This document shows positions 46,602 through 52,779 of a DNA stretch of 52,779 nucleotides, piece after piece (position 1 is the stretch's first letter; each line of letters opens with the position of its first letter). A model generated the notes under the pieces. The model did no database searches, had not been told where the DNA came from, and saw only the letters and a program-made list of their open reading frames with translations. The stretch covers positions 1 to 52,779 of the forward strand of contig NZ_JAGSOY010000035.1 in assembly GCF_018837975.1 (NCBI RefSeq). Reading direction: 5' to 3'. The translations under genes were made by a program, and so were the position numbers. The stretch comes from Zooshikella harenae (GTDB taxonomy: Bacteria; Pseudomonadota; Gammaproteobacteria; Pseudomonadales; Zooshikellaceae).

Positions 46602-47737
46602 AATAACATACTCATAAAAACGATGGCTTTTACACCTTCATTTTGTTGATTGGCTGACTTTAATTCAATAGACATATTTTTTTGTGTACTGGCTTTTTCA
46701 ATAAACTGATCAATGGTGTTAATCGTACTTGCTTGTAGTACTACATTAATGCCTCGATCTTCATGGAAATTTATTGATTGAAGTGAAACACTGGTTTTAG
46801 GCAGTTGCTTAATTGTATGCTGAATATGCTTTAGAAGGACAAACAGGGGTTGCTTTTGGAGGCTTCTGCGGTTAAGAAGCCGTTCTAGCTGTAACTTTGG
46901 CTCTGTAAGCTCGAGACCCGGAAAGAGTTTTTGAGTAAATTGTGTGGTTTTGTTTTGTAAAGCAGATGTTTTTTGTCCAATTTGATGCGCTTGCCAGTAA
47001 TTAAACCCTGTAATAGCTACTAAAACAATAAATGAGGCGACCAGTGATGTACGAAACTGTCGTATAAGTGATGGGGCTGCAGAACCTTCACCTACAAAAG
47101 GTTTAATTACGTCTGATCGGTGCTTAAAGTACATTGTCACTAGCTGTTGGAAGTACTCATTATCGTCCAGTATAACTGGAACAGTATTTTCTAATTCACC
47201 AAACAAGCTTAAGGGCTGCTTATCATTAGGTAAACAGGTAAACCCTTTACTGCAGTTTAAAATATAACTGCTGTGTAGTTGAATAAGCTGCCATCCGAGA
47301 AGGCAGGTAAATGGAGCTTCTGGGAGTACTGTGCAATTTGGTAATGTAATCAAAGGTAAGAGTTGATCAAGACAGATCTTTTCTATTGCACAAATACATA
47401 GGTAGGTTTTATCTGCTCCGTAGTAAATAGAGAAAGCATACTGTTCAAGTGTGCCACATAATTTTTCTTCAATTAAAAATGGTGCCGCTTGAATATTGTG
47501 CTTTATGTTTTTTGAGGGAGGTTCACTAAACCAGACAACAGTATGCACTAATGGAAAAAAAACAATGGTTTCTTTTATGGATGCTGAGGAGACAATCTCA
47601 TTTATTTCAGTTAACAAGCATTGATTACGCTGTAATGGCTTATCGTGCCGATCATAAATAGCGTAAGATACGGGTTTTTCAATAAGTGCATTGAACGCTT
47701 GAGATTGTGATGGAAAATGAATAAAAAGCCTGCTCAT
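46598..47737 (-). CDS. gspL: GspL, type II secretion inner-membrane protein
   Basis: The 379-residue protein has the cytoplasmic actin-like domain that normally binds GspE (about 1-230), one membrane helix at about 233-252 and a periplasmic domain ending IVFMSMLL. Length and arrangement are normal, so it looks intact. It starts six bases after the stop of the truncated gspE, precisely where gspF to gspK would normally lie. Confidence 0.85.
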   Translation of the reverse strand: MSRLFIHFPSQSQAFNALIEKPVSYAIYDRHDKPLQRNQCLLTEINEIVSSASIKETIVFFPLVHTVVWFSEPPSKNIKHNIQAAPFLIEEKLCGTLEQYAFSIYYGADKTYLCICAIEKICLDQLLPLITLPNCTVLPEAPFTCLLGWQLIQLHSSYILNCSKGFTCLPNDKQPLSLFGELENTVPVILDDNEYFQQLVTMYFKHRSDVIKPFVGEGSAAPSLIRQFRTSLVASFIVLVAITGFNYWQAHQIGQKTSALQNKTTQFTQKLFPGLELTEPKLQLERLLNRRSLQKQPLFVLLKHIQHTIKQLPKTSVSLQSINFHEDRGINVVLQASTINTIDQFIEKASTQKNMSIELKSANQQNEGVKAIVFMSMLL

Positions 47738-47743
47738 GATACG

Positions 47744-48265
47744 TTAACGGTCCTGTGTTACCCGCATAACTTCTTCAAGCGTGGTAATGCCCTGCCGTAC
47801 TTTACCTAAACCATCTTCTCTGATAGATAGGCTATGCTGATGAGCATAGGCTTGCATTTCTTGTTCAGCAGCTTGTTCATAAATCATTTTCTGTAGTACG
47901 TGATCAATAACAATGACTTCATAAATAGCGAGACGTCCTCGGAAACCTGACATATTACACTGATCACAGCCTGTAGGAGTGAAGAGTAAAAAAGGTTCAG
48001 TATTATTGGTAAGTCCAAACTGTTCTCGCGCCAAAGGCGATGCCGTCTGTTGCTTTTTGCACTGGTCACATAAACGTCTCACTAACCGCTGAGCAATTAA
48101 TCCAATTAAACTGGTCGCTAAAAGAAATGATTCAATACCCATATCTCTTAGTCGAGCAATAGCACCAATCGCTGTGTTGGTGTGTAACGTTGATAAAACT
48201 AAGTGTCCCGTTAAGCTGGCTTGGACCGCAATATGAGCTGTTTCCCCATCCCTGATCCTCTGCAT
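47744..48265 (-). pseudogene. gspE: Truncated gspE (C-terminal part only)
   Basis: These 173 codons match only the C-terminal third of the secretion ATPase: [30 protein letters not shown] and the zinc motif continuing to GCDQC. The Walker A motif and all N-terminal domains are missing, so it cannot be an active ATPase. The nominal ATG is part of the join to gspD. Frame is open to the natural stop ([11 protein letters not shown]). Confidence 0.85.
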
Positions 48266-48881
48266 GTTTCAGTTTAATTATCTCAACATCAAGTCCACCC
48301 TCTTGGTCAATATGCTGAATAATTTTGAGTAACTGATCGATATTTGCCATCCTGTCGGACAAAATTAAAGCATTACTTTCCGGATAAGCTACAAGCAAAC
48401 CAGATTGTGGAATAAAAGGTTTTAACAGGCTCGCAAGTTTATCAGCAGCAATATTTTTGGGCTTGAGTACACGCACTACCATCTGATCGAGTTGAGGGGT
48501 AGCTGGTGGTTTATCAATCATAGGAAGGGCTGTGTGTTTGGCCTGTGTGTCAGGAATAATTTTTATTACCTGGCCTGTTGTGACTGCGGTAAAGTTGTGT
48601 ACTTGAAGGACAGATAAAAAAACTTGATAGGCTTCTTCTGGTGTTAATGCTTCGTGAGAAATAACATTTATTTTGCCTTTTACTCTCGGATCAATGACAA
48701 AATTTTTGGCGGTACGCTCAGCAATCCATTTAATAAATGTGCGTATATCGGTATCCTGCATATTGATAGTAACCGCTTCACTGTTTTTTTCCTCATTGTC
48801 TGCAGAAGACGAGACTGAAGGATTGATCACAAAAAATGCAACAACTAATGCGCAAAAAAACTTCAAAATACACAACTTCAT
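48132..48881 (-). pseudogene. gspD: Truncated gspD (N-terminal part only), out of frame into gspE
   Basis: The first 209 residues match secretin GspD: signal peptide (to about residue 26), N0 domain (VTINMQDTDIRTFIKWIAE) and N1 domain with NALILSDRMANIDQLL. After LKHAED the frame runs into gspE sequence in the wrong frame for 41 residues and stops. The secretin channel domain is absent. About two thirds of gspD and two thirds of gspE have been lost between them by one deletion at about 48252-48262. Confidence 0.85.
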
Positions 48882-49017
48882 AGCACTACATACCCTTTAC
48901 CAGTAACATGCGGCACTTCATTTCATCAGGGTATTGCCTGGATAAGCCATTGTTTTCAGGTTAGCAATAAGGTTCTGGTATAGCCAATAAGTCGGTGTTG
49001 GTGTTGTGGGGTATTGA

Positions 49018-49689
49018 ATGAGTGGTATACGACAGTGTTTGAGCTATGTGTCACTACTATTATTGATGTTTGCTGTGAATCATTCACAGGCAAATGCTTG
49101 GTTTGATCAATCGTATAAAGGCCAAGCAAGTTATTATCATGCTAATGGTACTGGCAATTGTGGCTTCTCCCCTTCCCCTCAGAATCTCAATGTCGTTGCG
49201 TTAAATAACCGTGATTATCAACGTTCAAACAGTTGTGGTGCCTTTATTGAAGTGGAAGGTCCAAAAGGTAAAGCGATCGTCCGAGTGGTTGATCGCTGCC
49301 CAGGATGCAAACCAGGAGGGTTGGACTTAAGTAAGCAAGCCTTTCAACAGGTAGCTGACTTGCGACAGGGACGAGTTCCAGTACGTTGGCGGTTCATTGC
49401 TGGTAATGTCATTGGTAATATACAAGTTAAGTTTACAAAAGGCACGGGTGGACGTTTTTTAGCACTGACCATATTAAATCATAAGTACCCTGTTCGCTCA
49501 GTCGCCTTACGTAATGGTCAGGGGCAGTGGTTTGAGTTACAACGAAAGCCTTACAATATATTTGTCCGCCGTGCTCGCTTTGGTCAAGGCCCTTTCACTT
49601 TAAGACTAACGGATATTCGTAATGAAGTACGACTGGCCCCTATCCACATCAAGCGTGGTCAACATGTGACAACAGATGTACAATTTTAG
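49018..49689 (+). CDS. Bacterial expansin (EXLX1-like)
   Basis: The 223-residue secreted protein has a signal peptide (to about ANA, residue 27) and two domains: a double-psi beta-barrel D1 (about 30-130) and a C-terminal beta-sandwich D2 (about 131-223) of the CBM63 type. Key D1 acids known from EXLX1 are conserved as D92 (VVDRCPGC) and D103 (LDLS), which loosen cellulose or plant-type walls without hydrolysis. D1 contains Cys pairs suited to disulfides. It lies 136 bases from the broken gspD, divergent from it, and such proteins often use type II secretion. Confidence 0.88.
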   Translation: MSGIRQCLSYVSLLLLMFAVNHSQANAWFDQSYKGQASYYHANGTGNCGFSPSPQNLNVVALNNRDYQRSNSCGAFIEVEGPKGKAIVRVVDRCPGCKPGGLDLSKQAFQQVADLRQGRVPVRWRFIAGNVIGNIQVKFTKGTGGRFLALTILNHKYPVRSVALRNGQGQWFELQRKPYNIFVRRARFGQGPFTLRLTDIRNEVRLAPIHIKRGQHVTTDVQF

Positions 49690-49736
49690 TTGTACTGTAT
49701 AAATATATAGTATAATGGCTAGGAGGTATAAACATT

Positions 49737-50144
49737 ATGGAAGTGACTGATGAGAAGTCTCTTCAACCATTCAAGCAGCTTATGGATGAGTATGACCAGA
49801 GTTTTTATACTAGAAATATTGATAAGTTTCGGTCATTACATGTTTCTGATAATGGAGTCGTTTTCTTTGACAACCACGCTAACTGTGATTCCAGCAACTA
49901 CAAAGCTCATGAAGATAAGGTCGCCAATTTCTTTAAATATGGCGATATTGGAAGCTTGATTCGCGAAAATGTCCGTGTGTTTATTACAAACGATATGGCG
50001 TGCATTACCGCAACGCTTCGGTATTCCTCGAAACCCTATCCAGGTGTACGAACGACGTATGTTCTAGAGCGTGATGACAATGGAGCATGGAAAATTCGTC
50101 ACATGCACCATTCGTTTGATCCTAATGAACTCAGTGACTCATAA
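49737..50144 (+). CDS. SnoaL/NTF2-like protein
   Basis: The 135-residue protein fits the cone-shaped NTF2-like fold (DUF4440/SnoaL-like): helix-rich start EKSLQPFKQLMDEYDQSFY, then strands to the C-terminal TYVLERDDNGAWKIRHMHHS that is typical of the fold. A strong AGGAGG precedes the ATG. The reaction or ligand is unknown; it may share the expansin transcript (47 bases after its stop). Confidence 0.8.
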   Translation: MEVTDEKSLQPFKQLMDEYDQSFYTRNIDKFRSLHVSDNGVVFFDNHANCDSSNYKAHEDKVANFFKYGDIGSLIRENVRVFITNDMACITATLRYSSKPYPGVRTTYVLERDDNGAWKIRHMHHSFDPNELSDS

Positions 50145-50492
50145 CAATATTAAAATACATGTACATGATAACTGAGAACATAGCCCCTCTGTTAGATGCA
50201 AACACTAGGCGCTTTTAACTTTAAATAAGCTATCTTCAATAAATGAAAATTTAGTAACGAACTTAAATACTAAATCCAGTGTATTGACATGACTAACACA
50301 CTTTGTAGGTTTTTATTCTCCTGAAACTTCAGCTATTTGCTAACGATCTCTTCAAGAAAATATTGTTTCTCACCGTATTTGCAGGTTAAATGTGCGTTGC
50401 ATGGATTGACGATAATTGTCGTATAAAAGTTGTTCAATAATAATAGCCCCGTATTAAAAGAATAATGGGCGATCCTGCTTGGGAGAATAATA
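50145..50492. other. Intergenic region before the aquaglyceroporin gene
   Basis: About 350 bases with no convincing gene. The end carries the likely glpF promoter and GGGAG ribosome binding site; I saw no riboswitch or clear operator. Confidence 0.4.
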
Positions 50493-51233
50493 ATGACACC
50501 ATTTATTGCAGAGTTACTAGGAACGTTTTTTCTTATATTATTAGGTGCAGGCGTAGTCGCAAATGTCAGTTTACAGAAAACGATTGGCCATAATGCAGGC
50601 TGGATTGTTATTACATTTGCGTGGGGATTAGCGGTTTTTACGGGTGTAATCGTTGCAGGTCCCCATAGTGGAGCACACTTAAATCCTGCTGTAACAGTCG
50701 GCTTAGCCATTGCTGGATTATTTCCCTGGGCATCTGTTATTACCTACTGTGTGGCACAAATGTTAGGTGCTGCTCTAGGGGCATTAGTTGTCTGGTTAAT
50801 TTATAAAGACCACTTTGATGCTACGGATGATCATCAAACTAAACTTGCTGTTTTCTCTACAGGCCCTGCCATACGTAACCTTCCCAGAAATTTTTTATCA
50901 GAGTTGGTGGGTACCTTTGCTTTGGTCTTTGTCATCTTGTATATGGCAGGCCCCAGCCTCCAACTGGATGGTTTGAGTCAGGCGAAAATCGGCTTAGGCT
51001 CTATTGGTGCACTACCTGTGGCGTTGTTAGTGGTTGTCATTGGTATGTCGCTGGGTGGCACCACAGGTTACGCGATCAATCCCGCCCGTGACCTGGCACC
51101 AAGGTTAGTGTATTCAGTTTTACCCATTGCGGGGAAAGGCAGTAGTAACTGGAGTTATGCTTGGGTTCCTGTGTTAGGACCGTTAACCGGTGCAGGGATA
51201 GCCAGTATGCTTTATTTGCTGCTTTCCCATTAA
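50493..51233 (+). CDS. glpF: Aquaglyceroporin (GlpF-type MIP channel)
   Basis: The 246-residue inner-membrane channel has about six helices and two NPA motifs: HLNPAVTVG (residues about 67-75) and YAINPARDLAPR (about 192-203). The Asp after the second NPAR is a marker of glycerol facilitators rather than strict water channels, so glycerol or small polyol uptake is likely. No glycerol kinase lies beside it. The gene stands alone, with GGGAG eight bases before the ATG. Confidence 0.82.
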   Translation: MTPFIAELLGTFFLILLGAGVVANVSLQKTIGHNAGWIVITFAWGLAVFTGVIVAGPHSGAHLNPAVTVGLAIAGLFPWASVITYCVAQMLGAALGALVVWLIYKDHFDATDDHQTKLAVFSTGPAIRNLPRNFLSELVGTFALVFVILYMAGPSLQLDGLSQAKIGLGSIGALPVALLVVVIGMSLGGTTGYAINPARDLAPRLVYSVLPIAGKGSSNWSYAWVPVLGPLTGAGIASMLYLLLSH

Positions 51234-51259
51234 ATTAAGTTAAAGCATTATTTTCTAGC

Positions 51260-51313
51260 AGTAACCTCTGACTAATGTAGTCAATATTAATCGTTAGAGG
51301 TTACTTTCTTTCC
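51260..51313 (+). terminator. Terminator-like stem after the aquaglyceroporin
   Basis: A 13-bp stem (51260-51272 with 51293-51305, one G-T pair) with a smaller inner hairpin (GACTA/TAGTC) is followed by TTCTTT. It abuts the repeat copy that begins about 51306. Confidence 0.6.
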
Positions 51314-51475
51314 CTCTACTTTTGCTCAAAGTCTGCATAACACTCCTCGAACATGCCGTAAATCCTTCCTGGAGGCTTGGTTGCCGCTTCCTTGCGGCAA
51401 ACAGTTCGACGAGCGTTACCCAGCCTTTGTTTGTCCCTGGCATACATTGAAATAATACACAAAGTATTGGCACTA
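51306..51475 (-). repeat. Dispersed palindromic repeat, copy 4
   Basis: It has the same orientation as copy 3. Outer arms 51327-51352 and 51404-51429 pair at 21 of 26 positions; the inner hairpin is TTGCCGC (51381-51387) / GCGGCAA (51394-51400), with the conserved core between. It lies between the aquaglyceroporin terminator and miaA. Confidence 0.85.
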
Positions 51476-51631
51476 TATGGTCAAGAGCGCCGACAAAAAC
51501 CGCTTGCACTCTGGGGTATAAAATTGATTCGTGAAGGGTATAGAACTTGCCTTGATACAAATAACTTTGTTAAGTTACCCTGCGCTTTATGCCTTATTTA
51601 AAATTGATTTTCATAGAGATTTTTCTGGTCC

Positions 51632-52606
51632 ATGTCTTCTTCTATCAACTCAACCAATATTGCGGCTGTTCAAAGCAATCCTGATCAAATCAATCTTATT
51701 GTGGTTTTAGGACCTACAGCATCTGGTAAAACCCATTTAGCTGTGCAGTTTGCAGATTGGTTAAAAGGCGAAATTGTTTCGGCCGATTCACGACAAGTGT
51801 ATCGAGGAATGGATATTGGCTCAGGTAAAGATCTTGAAGAGTTTGGTTCATGTCCCTACCACTTAATTGATATTGTGAATCCTGGTGATGAATACAATGT
51901 TCATCGTTATCAGCGGGACTGTTTTAGTGTTATACAAACCTTATGGCAAAAAAAGACATGGCCAGTGATGGTTGGTGGCACTGGTTTGTATATCGAATCA
52001 GTAATCAATGGTTATCGCTTTGTTGATATACCCGAAAATCCAGAACTTGATGAGGAACTCAAGGGTCTTTCAGTCGAACAGCTACAGCAACGACTCCTTA
52101 GATTAACTCAACATCTCCAGCAACCATTACATAATTCATCTGACTTACAGCATCGAACCCGCCTCGAACAAGCGATAAAAATTGCAGAAGCTGAATTGGC
52201 TGGGGTCTCAGTGCCTAAGTTACCCACCATTAATCCGCTATTAATCGGTATACGCTGGGATCGGCCTTTACTCCGTAAGCGAATTACTGAGCGTTTAATG
52301 CAACGGCTTAACAATGGCATGATTGAAGAAGTGGAAGGTTTACTGCAACAGGGGGTGACCCACGAAATGCTAGACTGGTGTGGCCTTGAGTATCGGTTTG
52401 TCAGTTTATATTTGCAGAATCAACTGAACTTTAATGACATGAAGCAAAAGCTCAATTCTCAAATCCATCAGTTTGCTAAACGGCAAGATACCTGGTTTCG
52501 CCGTATGGAGCGTCAAGGGTGGACTATTCACTGGCTCGATGCCAAGCAGGATATAAACCAGCAGGCACAGACTGTTTTGATGCAAAATCACTTATATACA
52601 CCCTAA
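51632..52606 (+). CDS. miaA: tRNA dimethylallyltransferase, MiaA
   Basis: MiaA adds a dimethylallyl group to N6 of A37 in tRNAs that read codons starting with U. The 324-residue protein has the P-loop GPTASGKT (27-34), the substrate motif SADSRQVYRGMDIGSGKD, and the family segment VMVGGTGLYIESVING. The reading GKDLEEFGSCPYHLIDIVN with a Tyr-rich follow-up differs from the usual proteobacterial GTMKS/IPHHLLDI region and resembles the MiaA form of Bacteroidetes and some deltaproteobacteria; a second, horizontally acquired copy is plausible. The usual hfq neighbour is absent. Confidence 0.85.
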   Translation: MSSSINSTNIAAVQSNPDQINLIVVLGPTASGKTHLAVQFADWLKGEIVSADSRQVYRGMDIGSGKDLEEFGSCPYHLIDIVNPGDEYNVHRYQRDCFSVIQTLWQKKTWPVMVGGTGLYIESVINGYRFVDIPENPELDEELKGLSVEQLQQRLLRLTQHLQQPLHNSSDLQHRTRLEQAIKIAEAELAGVSVPKLPTINPLLIGIRWDRPLLRKRITERLMQRLNNGMIEEVEGLLQQGVTHEMLDWCGLEYRFVSLYLQNQLNFNDMKQKLNSQIHQFAKRQDTWFRRMERQGWTIHWLDAKQDINQQAQTVLMQNHLYTP

Positions 52607-52725
52607 GCACTTGTTTCACCTACAAATTCAACTACGGCTGAATTAAACATGTCGAACTACATTAATAGTTCGTACACTGATCAACATTATAGGGATAGCA
52701 AACAGTAATGGGTGTATATGATACT

Positions 52726-52761
52726 GCTTTATAAGGCTGTTTATGCTTTATTTTATAAAGC
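52726..52761. repeat. Short inverted repeat near the window end
   Basis: Perfect 9-bp arms GCTTTATAA (52726-52734) and TTATAAAGC (52753-52761) around an 18-base loop. The function is not clear; no T-run follows. Confidence 0.4.
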
Positions 52762-52779
52762 GTCATAATGGCCTGCTTG

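Noticed and set aside
50333-50710. 125-residue minus-strand frame over the aquaglyceroporin start
   Set aside because: It is antisense to the clear GlpF coding sequence and has no recognisable features.
51294-51560. 88-residue minus-strand frame near miaA
   Set aside because: It covers repeat copy 4 and gives the same kind of spurious peptide as the other copies.

Overview
The window reads as a chromosomal segment of a marine, Oceanospirillales-like gammaproteobacterium (Zooshikella or a relative is my guess; this is inference from gene content). Clues are the OprD-type porin, type II secretion (Gsp) genes, an EptA lipid A modification locus, an AmpR/AmpC pair and a cytoplasmic group 3b [NiFe] hydrogenase. 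I saw no rRNA or tRNA genes, intact insertion sequences or CRISPR arrays.

Layout. 1-4.0 kb: a terminator, a dispersed palindromic repeat, a periplasmic binding-protein-like gene, an Aquifex-type aconitase with an altered Fe-S motif, and an unknown gene. 4.1-13.3 kb: a bidirectional (sulf)hydrogenase operon on the minus strand (hypA-hypB-hydB-hydG-hydD-hydA), a repeat-rich gap with small unknown ORFs, then hypC-hypD-hypE. 13.4-22.3 kb: a resistance and envelope block with a nitroreductase, divergent ampR/ampC, eptA with a PAP2 phosphatase, an InaA-type kinase, a methyltransferase and an OmpR/histidine kinase pair. 22.4-31.1 kb: the hydrogenase theme resumes with a tightly overlapping minus-strand operon of AMP-forming acetyl-CoA synthetase, pyruvate dehydrogenase E1alpha, E1beta and E2, an acyl carrier protein and the hydrogenase maturation protease, followed by a small HupE-like membrane protein and hypF. 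All maturation factors (HypA-F and the protease) are therefore here, in three blocks.

31.4-41.1 kb: a GDSL hydrolase, a secreted Cys-rich protein, and a four-gene operon of a MoxR/RavA AAA+ ATPase, a small conserved protein, a vWA-beta-propeller protein and a 929-residue solenoid-beta-propeller protein. This fits the MoxR-vWA-beta-propeller ternary systems proposed as biological conflict systems. A diguanylate cyclase and a CheX-like response regulator lie upstream. 41.7-52.8 kb: an OprD porin, a MoaD-like/E1-like pair, an isolated gspC, a LecB-like lectin, a broken type II secretion locus (gspD' joined to 'gspE, then gspL and gspM, with F to K missing), a bacterial expansin, an NTF2-like protein, an aquaglyceroporin and a MiaA of the kind seen in Bacteroidetes.

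Working model (inference): hydrogenase, pyruvate dehydrogenase and acetyl-CoA synthetase form a redox and acetate module in which pyruvate oxidation, acetate/acetyl-CoA exchange and NAD(P)H-linked H2 turnover are co-expressed. The repeat family (four copies plus a fragment) keeps a paired stem while the paired bases change, so it may act as a folded RNA or DNA element.
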